This document shows positions 8,546 through 16,787 of a DNA stretch of 64,000 nucleotides, one piece after another. Source of the stretch: Pseudogulbenkiania sp. MAI-1 (GTDB lineage Bacteria; Pseudomonadota; Gammaproteobacteria; Burkholderiales; Chromobacteriaceae); the NCBI RefSeq assembly GCF_000527175.1, contig NZ_AZUR01000001.1, forward strand, positions 3,931,001 through 3,995,000. Direction: 5' to 3'. Each line of letters begins with the position of its first letter. Position 1 is the first letter of the stretch. The translations under genes and the position numbers were made by a program. The notes beneath the pieces are model-generated. The model saw nothing but the letters and a program-made list of their open reading frames with translations, did not search any database and had not been told where the DNA came from.

Positions 8546-9748
8546 TCAGCCCCCGAAGGCCGTCGGCCGGCGCCCCGTCATGCAGGCGAGCAGGCCGAAG
8601 CTCAATACCGCCGAACAATAGAAGTAGCCCGCCGGCCCCAGTCCGTCCATGAACAGCGACACCAGCAAGGGACCGGCGATGCCCCCGGCGGCGAAGGCCA
8701 GCAGCAGCACCGAACTGGTGTCGATGCGCGACTCGGGCGGCATCACGTCGTTGACGATGGCGCTGGCGATGCCGTACAGCGTGAAGGTGACGCTGACGTA
8801 GCCCAGGATCAGCCACAACAGCCAGGCCGACTTGCCGCTCAGCGCGATCACCAGCGAGATGCTGCCGATGGCCAGGCACAGCCGCGCCAGCAGCGTGCGC
8901 CGGTCCACCCGGTCCGACAACCGCCCCAAGGGCCACTGCAGCGACAGCGCCGCCAGCATCGACAGCCCCATGAACTCGGCGATGTCCGCCTCGCCGTAGC
9001 CGTGGCGGGCGAAGAACACCGGAATCATGGTATAGAACGCCCCGTTCAGCCCCCCGGCCACCAGCGTCGCGCCGAGCCCGATCGGCGCCAGCCGCGCCAT
9101 CTGGCGCACCGTGGCGAGCAGGCGGAAGATGGTTTCGAGCAGATTGGGCGACACCCCCAGATGCGTCCCCGGCGTGGTCAGCGTCACCGGGATGGCCGAC
9201 AGCGCGAACAAGATGCCCACCAGGCTGAACAGGCTGCCGCTCGCCGACAGCGGCACGTTCAGCAGCCACTGCCCGGCGCTGATGCCGAGATAGCCGGTGA
9301 TCATGTACACCGACATCACCTGGCCGCGCAGATGGTTGGCGGCGCAGCCGTTGAGCCAGCTCTCCATCACCATGAAGATGCCCACCAGCGCCATGCCGGT
9401 CAGCAAGCGGCACAAGGCCCACAGCCAGGGACTGACCCCGAGCGACTGCGCCAGCGCCACGCAGGTGATGGTTGCCGCCATCACGGCGAAGGCGCGGTGA
9501 TGCCCCACCTGGCGGATCAAGCCGCCGCAGGCGAAGGTTCCGGCGAAGAAACCGACGTAGTAAAGCGACTGCACCAGACCGGTCAGCGTCGTGGACAAAC
9601 CGCTGCCGATCAGCCGCAAGGCGGTGAGCGTGGTGAACAGGCCGTTGCCGGCCATCAGGATGGTATAGCCCAGCAGCAGCGCCGCCACCGAGCGCAGGAC
9701 GGTGCGCCAGCCGCTCACGGCCGGCGCCTGCACAGGAAAACTCGTCAT
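8546..9748 (-). CDS. MFS transporter, YcaD-like
   Basis: 400 residues from ATG 9748, with about twelve hydrophobic helices. The first-helix region LLGYTILMAGNGLFTTLTAL and the following QSLYYVGFFAGTFACGGLIR resemble the YcaD/YfkF-type MFS subfamily. GRLSDRVDRRTLLARLC is the loop 8-9 motif. An upstream in-frame ATG at 9790 would add 14 polar residues and is less likely. It is an inner-membrane transporter of unknown substrate, separate from the next MFS gene by about 170 bp. Confidence 0.88.
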   Translation of the reverse strand: MTSFPVQAPAVSGWRTVLRSVAALLLGYTILMAGNGLFTTLTALRLIGSGLSTTLTGLVQSLYYVGFFAGTFACGGLIRQVGHHRAFAVMAATITCVALAQSLGVSPWLWALCRLLTGMALVGIFMVMESWLNGCAANHLRGQVMSVYMITGYLGISAGQWLLNVPLSASGSLFSLVGILFALSAIPVTLTTPGTHLGVSPNLLETIFRLLATVRQMARLAPIGLGATLVAGGLNGAFYTMIPVFFARHGYGEADIAEFMGLSMLAALSLQWPLGRLSDRVDRRTLLARLCLAIGSISLVIALSGKSAWLLWLILGYVSVTFTLYGIASAIVNDVMPPESRIDTSSVLLLAFAAGGIAGPLLVSLFMDGLGPAGYFYCSAVLSFGLLACMTGRRPTAFGG

Positions 9749-9922
9749 CAGGATTACAAACCAAAAGCACCCGTCACAGCGGGTGCGCATTGCAAAGACG
9801 CCTCCGCCCGGAAGGCGGCGGCGTGCGGCGGCAGGAAAGGCGCAACGATGCGCCCATCATGACCCTTGCCCCGCCCCAAACGCGCTCAAAAACGACCGAT
9901 AATCGTCATAAAACGACAAGAC

Positions 9923-11140
9923 TCAACGCCGTCCGTGCCGGCCGCACAGCAGGAGCAAGGCGCACGCGGCGAACACCGCCCCGGCGTAGAAAGTCGTCGC
10001 CGAACCGTGCACCTGCCACAGCCAGCCGGCGATCACGCTGGCGAACAGCATACAGCCGCCGCTCACCAGGTTGAACACGCCGAACGCCGTGCCCTTTAGC
10101 TCGTCCGGCGTGGTATCGGCCACCAGCGCGGCCAGGATGCCCTGGCTGAACCCCATGTGCAGCCCCCACAAGGCCACGCCGGCCAAGAGGCCCGTCACCG
10201 ACCCCGCCCGCGCCAGCACCACGTCCGCCAGCACCAGCAGCAGCAGCCCCACCCCCAGCAGAGCGGTGCGGCTCATGCTGTCCGACAGCCGCCCCACCGG
10301 ATAGGCCGACAGGCTGTACACCAGCGACATCACCACCATCACCGCCGGCACCCAGGTGGCCGACAAGCCAAGCTGTTGGGCGCGCAGCACCAGGAACGCC
10401 TCGCTGAACCGGGCCAGCGTGAACACCGCCCCGACGATCACCACCCACCAGTACGCCCCGGAAAACTGCCGCAGCACGCCCCAATGGATCGGCGAGCGGA
10501 AGCGATGCGCCGACGGCCCCCGCTCGGGCTCCTCCACGCCGGCCACGATCAGCGCCACTGCCACCACGGCGGGCAGCACCGCGAACCACAACACCAGCTT
10601 GATATCCCCGCCCAGCGCCGCCATCAGCGCGATCGCCAGCAAGGGGCCGAGGAAGGCGCCCACCGTGTCCATCGACTGGCGCAGGCCGAAGCAGGCACCA
10701 CGGATCTCGGGCGGCGCCACGTCGGCCACCAGCGCATCGCGCGGCGCCCCGCGAATGCCCTTGCCGATGCGGTCCAGAAAACGCGCGGCGAACACCGTCT
10801 CGGCCGAGGACGCCAGCGGAAACAAGGGCTTGGTCAGCGCGGCCAGCCCGTAGCCCGCCAGCAGCAAGCCCTTGCGCCGGCCGATGAAATCGCTGATCGC
10901 CCCGGAAAAGATCTTCACGATCAGGGCCGTCGCCTCGGCGATGCCCTCGATCACCCCGATCACCAGGGCGCTGGCCCCGAGCGTGCCGGCCAGAAACAGC
11001 GGCAACAGGCTGTGGGTCAGCTCCGACGACACGTCCATGAACAGGCTGACGAAGCCCAGCGCCCACACCGTGCGCGGAATGACGGGTCTTGCGGCGGTCA
11101 TTTTCAGGGCGCCATCCTGGCGCGACGGATCGGTCGGCAT
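9923..11140 (-). CDS. MFS transporter, drug-resistance type
   Basis: 405 residues from ATG 11140, chosen because GAGG lies just upstream; the open frame extends 68 codons further without a better start. The MFS fold of twelve helices is visible, with SGAISDFIGRRKGLLLAGYG (loop 2-3 motif) and ARFLDRIGKGIRGAPRDALV, a segment characteristic of a group of uncharacterised proteobacterial MFS proteins. GRLSDSMSRTALLG marks the second half. The substrate is unknown. Divergent or operon partners are not evident. Confidence 0.88.
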   Translation of the reverse strand: MPTDPSRQDGALKMTAARPVIPRTVWALGFVSLFMDVSSELTHSLLPLFLAGTLGASALVIGVIEGIAEATALIVKIFSGAISDFIGRRKGLLLAGYGLAALTKPLFPLASSAETVFAARFLDRIGKGIRGAPRDALVADVAPPEIRGACFGLRQSMDTVGAFLGPLLAIALMAALGGDIKLVLWFAVLPAVVAVALIVAGVEEPERGPSAHRFRSPIHWGVLRQFSGAYWWVVIVGAVFTLARFSEAFLVLRAQQLGLSATWVPAVMVVMSLVYSLSAYPVGRLSDSMSRTALLGVGLLLLVLADVVLARAGSVTGLLAGVALWGLHMGFSQGILAALVADTTPDELKGTAFGVFNLVSGGCMLFASVIAGWLWQVHGSATTFYAGAVFAACALLLLCGRHGRR

Positions 11141-11365
11141 GTGAGCCTCGGAGAAAGTGAATGCCCCATCCCCCCGGACAGGGCCGAGTGAGGCGGCGTG
11201 AAGAACCGGCAGCATCCCCGCCGCCGGCCGGAAGCCGCAGGGAAAAGTGTAGGCAACTCGCCCCGCGAACTCAAACGAGGACGGCAGGACGTAGCGTCGA
11301 CCTGCGGGGCCCCCTCCCCGCCGCGCCGCCAGCATCGAAAGCACGACAACCGTGGAGAAGCACCG

Positions 11366-13567
11366 CTACCTGGCGAGCGGCCCCAGCACCTGGCGGGCCT
11401 CCTCGCGCAGCTTCACCGCGATATCCGACGCCAGATCGAGCCGGCGCAGCAGCCACAGACTGAGATCGTGCTCGAACGGGTCCGGCAGCGCCACCGGCCC
11501 CGGCGCGGCTTCCTCGCGGGCGGAATCGGCGCTCGCCGCCGGCTCGCTGCCGGTCAGCGTCGCCCCGATCAGCTCGGCGTTCTGCTGCAGCGACGGGCGA
11601 ATCTGCTCCAGGTTCAGCCGATCACGCCGCAGCAACAGCATGGTCTTGACCGCGGTGAGCTGGGCCAGCAACTGGTAGCTGTGCGCCATCAGCCGGCTCA
11701 GCGGACGCAGCGGCGGGCGCACCGCGCGCGGCTCCGACAAGGAACGCTGCGTCGCCTGCACCAGGGCGGACAGGCTATCGTAGGCCTCGCGCCGCGCCAG
11801 CCGCCAGGCCAGCTCCGGCTCGTTGTCCACCGCCTGCAACTGCCCCAGCCCCAACGCCACGCGGGCATGCCGCGCCTGGGCCGCCAGCGTGCGCCGCACC
11901 AGCGCCGGAATCTGATGGCGCTCCCACGACGGCAGCACGTAACTGAACAGCCAGGCGATAGTGACGCCGATCAAGGTATCGGCCATGCGCTCCACCATGG
12001 CAAAGGCCGGGCTCGCACCGGCACTGAGCATGTGCGCTTGCACCAGACCCAGCACCGTGGCCGCCACCGCCGTCACCAGGTAGCGCCGGATCGTGAAGGC
12101 ATGGGCCACCGCCTGCGCCAGCGTCACCACCACCAGCAACCCCAGCGGCGGGACATGCGCCGCCAGCAAGGCCCCGGCCAGGACACACCCCATCAGCGTG
12201 CCCGCCACCCGGCTGTTGCGCCGCTCCAGCGTCTGGGCCAGGCTGCCGCGCAGCACCACCACGATGGTCAGCAAGATCCAGTAATCGTGCGTGCCCCACG
12301 GCAGCACCAGCGACAGCGCGTAGGCCGTGCCGATGGCCAGCGCGGCGCGGATGGCATGGCGCAGCGGCGGCGCGTCCCAGCGCCACAAGGCGGCGAAAGG
12401 CCGCCACGACCAGGCGGTCGGGCTCACGAACATCTGCCAGGCGGCACGCACCACGGCGAGATCGGGCTCGGCCTCGCCACGCGCCAGCGCGATCAGGCGC
12501 AAGACCTCGTCGTTGATGTGGCCGATGCGGTTGGCCAGCCCGCGCGCCAGCATCGCCGGCGACGGCATGCCGGCGCTGGCCGGCGGCGCCGTCTCATCCC
12601 CCCAGTGCAAGGCCGCCAGGCGCGGACGCAGGCTCGCGAGCGGTTCCGGCAGACGGTTGTACAGCAAGGCATCGGCCAATTGCTCCACCTCGCCGGCCAG
12701 GGTCTCCAACACCCCGCGCAGCTCGTCCAGCAACGGCTCATGGCCGGGGTGGGTTTTGAGGGTATCGAGATCCAGCTCGCAGGCCAGAAGATGGTCGCGC
12801 AACTCCAGCACCAGCATCAGCATGCCGGCCAACTGCTGCCGGCGCGGCGTGCGCGGCGATTCGAGCAGAAGATCGCGCGCCGACTGCAGATGATCGGCCA
12901 GCGCCGCCTGCTGCTTCAGCAAGCGGCCGATCAGCGGCAGCCGCCCCGTCTCCTCCCCGGCACCGGCCGTGGCGAACTGCTGTGCCTGCGTGCGCATCAG
13001 CTCGCCCAGGGTCAGCAAGGTATCGGCCAGCATCTGCACCCGGTAGAGCGGGTTGAGCAGCGCATGGGCGATGGTGGCGTAGACCAGATACAGACCCGCG
13101 CCCAGGGCGAAATACAAGGTGCTGGTGAGCGCCGCGCCGCTCTTGGTGTACTCCGGCGCCGCCATCGAAAACACCATGGCGAACATCACCGAAATCGAAA
13201 TCGGCAGCCCGCGCTTGCCCCAGGCCGCCGCCAGGAAGGCGATGAAGCTGGCGGGCACCAGCAGCAGCCCCAGGTAACCTGGCGAGGCATGCAGCGCCTG
13301 CACGCCGAAAAACAGCGGCAGGCCGATCAGCGCCGCCGGCAACAGATGGAAGAACTTGCCGCGCTTGGGGCCCGGCAGGTCGGGCGGAATACAGACGATC
13401 ACCCCCACCGACGCCGCCGAGGCGGCGGCCGCCCCCAAAAACAGATGCACACCCCCCGAAATCAGCATCAGGCCGAGCGCCGCCGACAGGCCGTTGGCGA
13501 CGTAATAGCTCAAGGCGATGCGCAGCAAGGCCCGAGCACGGCCCTGCCAGGAAGAAGGGATCTGCAT
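11366..13567 (-). CDS. FUSC-family inner-membrane protein (YccS/aromatic acid exporter-like)
   Basis: 733 residues from ATG 13567. Architecture: an N-terminal bundle of about six hydrophobic helices, a long soluble helical region (about 170-370), then a second bundle containing PWGTHDYWILLTIVVVLRGS and ERRNSRVAGTLMGCVLAGAL, the FUSC signature. A soluble C-terminal part follows. The family includes YccS/YhfK and the aromatic acid exporter AaeB. No membrane-fusion partner is encoded nearby, so the function is only 'putative exporter'. The ribosome site is weak. Confidence 0.88.
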   Translation of the reverse strand: MQIPSSWQGRARALLRIALSYYVANGLSAALGLMLISGGVHLFLGAAAASAASVGVIVCIPPDLPGPKRGKFFHLLPAALIGLPLFFGVQALHASPGYLGLLLVPASFIAFLAAAWGKRGLPISISVMFAMVFSMAAPEYTKSGAALTSTLYFALGAGLYLVYATIAHALLNPLYRVQMLADTLLTLGELMRTQAQQFATAGAGEETGRLPLIGRLLKQQAALADHLQSARDLLLESPRTPRRQQLAGMLMLVLELRDHLLACELDLDTLKTHPGHEPLLDELRGVLETLAGEVEQLADALLYNRLPEPLASLRPRLAALHWGDETAPPASAGMPSPAMLARGLANRIGHINDEVLRLIALARGEAEPDLAVVRAAWQMFVSPTAWSWRPFAALWRWDAPPLRHAIRAALAIGTAYALSLVLPWGTHDYWILLTIVVVLRGSLAQTLERRNSRVAGTLMGCVLAGALLAAHVPPLGLLVVVTLAQAVAHAFTIRRYLVTAVAATVLGLVQAHMLSAGASPAFAMVERMADTLIGVTIAWLFSYVLPSWERHQIPALVRRTLAAQARHARVALGLGQLQAVDNEPELAWRLARREAYDSLSALVQATQRSLSEPRAVRPPLRPLSRLMAHSYQLLAQLTAVKTMLLLRRDRLNLEQIRPSLQQNAELIGATLTGSEPAASADSAREEAAPGPVALPDPFEHDLSLWLLRRLDLASDIAVKLREEARQVLGPLAR

Positions 13568-13660
13568 GGTGTTGTTATCCGCTGTTGTTCGACCCATCGC
13601 AAAGCAGATGCCCGGCCCCGACACGGCGGGGCGAAGAAAGGCGCGGCAGGAAAGGCCCCG

Positions 13661-13684
13661 CCGCTACGGCTGAGACCGTAGCGG
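13661..13684. terminator. Stem-loop upstream of the FUSC gene
   Basis: Perfect 9-bp stem CCGCTACGG / CCGTAGCGG with a 6-nt loop, about 90 bp upstream of the FUSC start. There is no clear U-tract, so it may be a leader hairpin rather than a terminator. Confidence 0.4.
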
Positions 13685-13710
13685 GGACTTTACCAAAGAA
13701 GGCGGGGGAA

Positions 13711-13733
13711 AAGCTGGAAATGGGGATAGACCA
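13711..13733. repeat. Left copy of a 23-bp direct repeat
   Basis: Contains AAGCTGGAAATG then GGGATAGACCA. It matches 14418-14440 at 22 of 23 positions, and both copies are preceded by a run of G. Both lie just beyond the terminator hairpin of a minus-strand gene. Confidence 0.75.
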
Positions 13734-13762
13734 GCTGCTGGAGTGAGCTGGCAGAAAAGAGA

Positions 13763-13785
13763 AAGCCTCCCAACTCGGGAGGCTT
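13763..13785 (-). terminator. Terminator of the orphan antitoxin gene
   Basis: 9-bp stem AAGCCTCCC / GGGAGGCTT with a 5-nt loop. On the minus strand it is followed by a T-rich stretch (TTTCTCTTTT). It lies 23 bp beyond the stop codon. Confidence 0.75.
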
Positions 13786-13807
13786 CGCTCATCCATCAAG
13801 ATGGATG

Positions 13808-14116
13808 TCACATGGGCTGCAAGTCCCTCAGCGCCTCGGGGTGCTGCACTGCTAGCCGCAACAGCGTTTGAGCCGCGCCGGTCGGCTCACGACGCCCCTG
13901 CTCCCACTCCTGCAGCGTACGCTTGCTGACATGCAGTAACAGGGCCAAATCGGCTTGGGAAACCCCAACCTTGGCCCGAGCCCTGGAGGCAAGGGTGGGC
14001 TCGACCTGGGTCTTGCGGGCAGCTTGACCCGCCTTCATGGCGCGTACAGATTCCAGCAGCTCCGCGTCGATATCTCGATTGGCATCGCGCTTCGCCAAAT
14101 CCTTTTCAGTTAGCAT
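13808..14116 (-). CDS. HTH antitoxin-like regulator (NadS/HigA type), toxin partner degraded
   Basis: 102 residues from ATG 14116. The C-terminal half is an XRE/HTH domain: VGVSQADLALLLHVSKRTLQ then EWEQGRREPTGAAQTLLRLA. The helical N-terminal extension is typical of antitoxins paired with RelE/HigB toxins, where the toxin gene comes first. Here the ATG overlaps the stop of a 24-codon toxin remnant by one base, so translational coupling is kept but no active toxin remains. It probably still binds the palindrome in its own promoter. Confidence 0.85.
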   Translation of the reverse strand: MLTEKDLAKRDANRDIDAELLESVRAMKAGQAARKTQVEPTLASRARAKVGVSQADLALLLHVSKRTLQEWEQGRREPTGAAQTLLRLAVQHPEALRDLQPM

Positions 14117-14190
14117 CAATCGTCTCCTTCCTCAGTCCAGTAATCAGCTGTGTACCGAGTGAATATGGGAGTTTCTGCAATAGTGTACAT
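14116..14190 (-). pseudogene. Remnant of a RelE/HigB-type toxin gene (first 24 codons)
   Basis: Reads MYTIAETPIFTRYTADYWTE, then EGDD and stop, overlapping the antitoxin ATG by one base. A start of this kind (MYTIxETPxFTRxxxDYW) is what is expected of the RelE-like toxins that precede NadS-type antitoxins. A complete toxin would be about 110 residues. The body appears to have been lost by an in-frame or near in-frame internal deletion that kept the promoter, the start and the coupling to the antitoxin. Confidence 0.7.
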
Positions 14191-14196
14191 GAGTCA

Positions 14197-14226
14197 ATCA
14201 TACGTCAGTGACGTACATGTCCTCAA
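14197..14226 (-). promoter_or_regulatory. Promoter and palindromic operator of the antitoxin operon
   Basis: On the minus strand TTGAGG and TATGAT are separated by 18 bp. Between and overlapping them is the perfect palindrome TACGTCA-G-TGACGTA (14201-14215), the likely autorepression site. The -10 box is only 6 bp from the toxin-remnant ATG, so any leader is very short. Confidence 0.6.
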
Positions 14227-14351
14227 TCTTTTTTGATCAAGCCACCATGTAGGGCTGGCAGCGGCACGATCGCCATCGTCAGGACGACGGGGAAAAACTG
14301 CAGCCATTGCCGGTAGTGCTCAGCGGTGTGGGGAGTCTGGGGGCAGGCTCT

Positions 14352-14413
14352 CCCGAGTTCGACAGTTCGCCCCCAAAGACACCTGTTTTTGGGGGCGAAC
14401 TGTCGAACTCGGG
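14352..14413. repeat. Perfect 26-bp inverted repeat (long hairpin)
   Basis: The arms 14352-14377 and 14388-14413 are perfect reverse complements, separated by 10 bp. Each arm contains GAGTTCGACAGTTCGCCCCC or its complement. It is far longer than a terminator and has no coding sense on either strand. The stretch 14227-14351 beside it holds nothing I can recognise. Confidence 0.9.
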
Positions 14414-14417
14414 GGGC

Positions 14418-14440
14418 AAGCTGGAAATGCGGATAGACCA
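14418..14440. repeat. Right copy of the 23-bp direct repeat
   Basis: AAGCTGGAAATG then CGGATAGACCA, differing from 13711-13733 at one base. It sits immediately beside the 26-bp inverted repeat. The two copies bracket the antitoxin and toxin remnant. Confidence 0.75.
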
Positions 14441-14470
14441 AATACTTTAGTGCTTCAATTTTTAAATAAA

Positions 14471-14493
14471 ACGCCTCCCAGCATGTGAGGCGT
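14471..14493 (-). terminator. Terminator of the AAA ATPase gene
   Basis: 7-bp stem ACGCCTC / GAGGCGT with a 9-nt loop. On the minus strand it is followed by TTTTATTTAAAAATT. It lies about 80 bp after the ATPase stop codon. Confidence 0.7.
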
Positions 14494-14574
14494 CACTTCT
14501 ACATCAAGGCAGAGCTCATCAAGATTGAGCTTGATTTTTGTTGCACCGCAACTGGCAGAGTGTTCCCACATCAA

Positions 14575-16185
14575 CTACCCCAATTGAATTAAGCTTTGGA
14601 CAGATTCTATCTGCTCAAGAGATTTATAAAACGGATCGAGCTTTAGTATTGCCCTACGAATCGAGCGATAGTCAGTATGTGGCACATCCACATAGCCAGG
14701 AGCCTCATCTAAATCGACCTCGAACAACCCTGCCGGTGCACTTGACGTATTAATTAGCTCAACATAGCAACCATAATCAAGTGAGTAAACATTATAACGA
14801 CGGCCAGGCTCATCCCTTGCGGAAACGCTTTGCTTTATGAGGTGAAGCACTCTCGCATCATACAAAAATTCGATAAGCTCATCTCGCGAATCTGCCTCAA
14901 GAAGAAAAGCTCTAGCCTTTCTATGCTGAATCACCTCATCAATAACCCATGCGAGCAATTTCTGTGCATCAGGCTTTGTACTTACCGCTTGTTGCTTAGC
15001 TCGTGTATACCATGTTCTTGCTGCGACCCGGACAATTGGGACAGATATTTTATCCGATAGCGCCTTTTGAGCCGCAAGACTTATAATATTAATTGCATCA
15101 CGCGGCACACCTTCGGCAGCCCGGACAAACTCTTCAAATGCCGTGACCTGTGTAAACAACTCACCAATAAAGCCACTGGAAGTAGATGGAATCTTGACGA
15201 TAGCATCACCAGCGAGCAACGCGCTTACATGGCGATGAAGAAGATCCAAAAAGAATTTCTTGGAAAGTTCGGTGTCATTATCAAACACAAGAAACTCATC
15301 AAGATTAATGCTAGCTGCGGCATCTGCACCAATCTCTATACCAATATGACCGATATCCTCATCTGGAATTCTAAACTGGCAGCGCTGCTCAATAGCCGCA
15401 ATTTTGATAGTCACCCCTCTTACAGGGATAACACAACGACGAAGCAGATCGGCCAAGTAGGGCTGGAGGTCTAAAGGAATTTCACTCCATTCATCGAACA
15501 ATATCCATAGCTTTTTATTTGGCAGCTCGTCAACCACCTTCTGAATTTCTCGCATCACTGAACTAAAATGAACACGAAGTTTTTCAACTCCATTCCTTTT
15601 GCGTTCAAGACTATGAGAAAAGCCGACCTTATCTTCAGCAGATGCATCAGCGGAAGCCTTAACTCCTTTCGAGCCGGCGCCAAATACAAACTTAAACGAA
15701 CTTGATTTAGAGCTTGTATCGGTATCGCCTTCCTTTATTTCAACATTGCCATCTACTACAACAACTGAGGAAGCATCCGCAAAGGCATCAAGGTGAGGGC
15801 CAAGCTTGGAAAGATCGATTTGGGCCTCACGCTCAATCGCTTCGTTCAATATTTTTTCATGGATAGCCTGTAGGGTGTCAACTAGCAGACGTGTAGCACG
15901 CTCAGCAAGAGCTAATCGAGTATCCGCATAGATTCCGCCGGTAGACCCGATCGTCCTCATGTCAAGCTGAACAGATACCGTGCCGCCTTTGATGATTTCA
16001 TTATTCAAATAACCTAAGACGTGAGTCTTTCCGGTTCCGCGACGACCAAAAACGATTTGGTTATCGGGGTTAGAAAGCAGGGTAAAAACCGGACCAACAT
16101 CAACAAATGAGTCGATAAGATGCTGCCGGTCATGTGTTTCTGCTCGCTTTGCCAATTTAAGTAGAGCATTATTGATTGCCCGCAT
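14575..16185 (-). CDS. ORC/CDC6-like AAA ATPase of unknown function
   Basis: 536 residues. Walker A is GRRGTGKTH (47-55) and Walker B is LWILFDEW (226-233), followed by a sensor-1-like strand (IKIAAIEQRCQF). The long insert between the two Walker motifs is rich in Ser, Lys and Asp (about 145-190). The C-terminal 150 residues are helical, with winged-helix-like character. It is intracellular; no membrane segment or second catalytic domain is seen. The gene is markedly AT-rich against its surroundings, which points to transfer. It follows the HicA-HicB-SecB unit on the same strand after 143 bp. Similar ATPases occur in prokaryotic defence islands, but a defence role here is inference. Confidence 0.72.
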   Translation of the reverse strand: MRAINNALLKLAKRAETHDRQHLIDSFVDVGPVFTLLSNPDNQIVFGRRGTGKTHVLGYLNNEIIKGGTVSVQLDMRTIGSTGGIYADTRLALAERATRLLVDTLQAIHEKILNEAIEREAQIDLSKLGPHLDAFADASSVVVVDGNVEIKEGDTDTSSKSSSFKFVFGAGSKGVKASADASAEDKVGFSHSLERKRNGVEKLRVHFSSVMREIQKVVDELPNKKLWILFDEWSEIPLDLQPYLADLLRRCVIPVRGVTIKIAAIEQRCQFRIPDEDIGHIGIEIGADAAASINLDEFLVFDNDTELSKKFFLDLLHRHVSALLAGDAIVKIPSTSSGFIGELFTQVTAFEEFVRAAEGVPRDAINIISLAAQKALSDKISVPIVRVAARTWYTRAKQQAVSTKPDAQKLLAWVIDEVIQHRKARAFLLEADSRDELIEFLYDARVLHLIKQSVSARDEPGRRYNVYSLDYGCYVELINTSSAPAGLFEVDLDEAPGYVDVPHTDYRSIRRAILKLDPFYKSLEQIESVQSLIQLG

Positions 16186-16328
16186 AATCTCCCTTTATTA
16201 ACATTGACCAGCGAATGCGAATCATCAAATAACCACCTGTCTTTACGATAATTTAGCACGCAGCTGGCAGCGCGCTGCTACACCATCTCTAACCGCAATA
16301 AAAAAACCCGCTTTCTAGGACAAATCAA

Positions 16329-16787
16329 TCAACAAGACGTTGATGTATCATCCTTGGGCTGCCGTCCCAGCCTGATAATATTTAGTGGCAAATGCAAATC
16401 CAGACCAACCAAGCCAACCAGCTCTGAAAACTTCGCACTTACAAAAGACTGCATTTGCAGCCCCAGGAGCTCGCAATAATCTCTGTTTTTAACCAGCTCC
16501 GATGCCGCAGAATCGTCAACAGAAATATCGAACTCATACCGACCAATAAACTCTGCAACCACATTGAGGATTTTCTGATCTTTATCGACTACTGCATTGG
16601 CGTCAATTAAAACTCGACCAAGAAGATAGGATGGCTCGCTTTGCTCGCCGCCAACGGTAAAGGTTGATTTGGTCGAAATAGCAAACGCAACATTCCCTTC
16701 AACATAGGCAGGGCCTGAGTTCATGCCACTTTCAAGAGCAAGCTTATCGAGACGAACCTCGGTCAATGATGCGATGGGATTATCCAT
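16329..16787 (-). CDS. SecB-like chaperone of a toxin-antitoxin-chaperone system
   Basis: 152 residues. The pattern suits the SecB fold: several beta-strand segments up to about residue 85 (VEGNVAFAISTKSTFTVGG, LLGRVLIDANAVV), then helices. The second helix ends in VGLVGLDLHLPLNIIRLG, comparable to the GLPPLxLPxINF stretch of SecB proteins. In toxin-antitoxin-chaperone systems such a protein binds a C-terminal extension of the antitoxin and protects it from proteolysis. The gene overlaps hicB by 25 bp, implying translational coupling. It is AT-rich and diverged; the SecB call rests on pattern and context. Confidence 0.65.
   Translation of the reverse strand: MDNPIASLTEVRLDKLALESGMNSGPAYVEGNVAFAISTKSTFTVGGEQSEPSYLLGRVLIDANAVVDKDQKILNVVAEFIGRYEFDISVDDSAASELVKNRDYCELLGLQMQSFVSAKFSELVGLVGLDLHLPLNIIRLGRQPKDDTSTSC

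Noticed and set aside
11198..13681. An 827-codon plus-strand open frame rich in Gln, His and Arg
   Set aside because: Antisense to the FUSC gene, whose membrane-protein reading is clear.
14223..14441. 72-codon minus-strand frame over the long hairpin
   Set aside because: It reads through both hairpin arms, has no ribosome site, and its apparent N-terminus is just the 23-bp repeat.
13700..14500. Integron gene cassettes with attC sites
   Set aside because: The repeats after gene ends looked cassette-like, but no GTTRRRY/RYYYAAC core pairs were found and no integrase is in the window.
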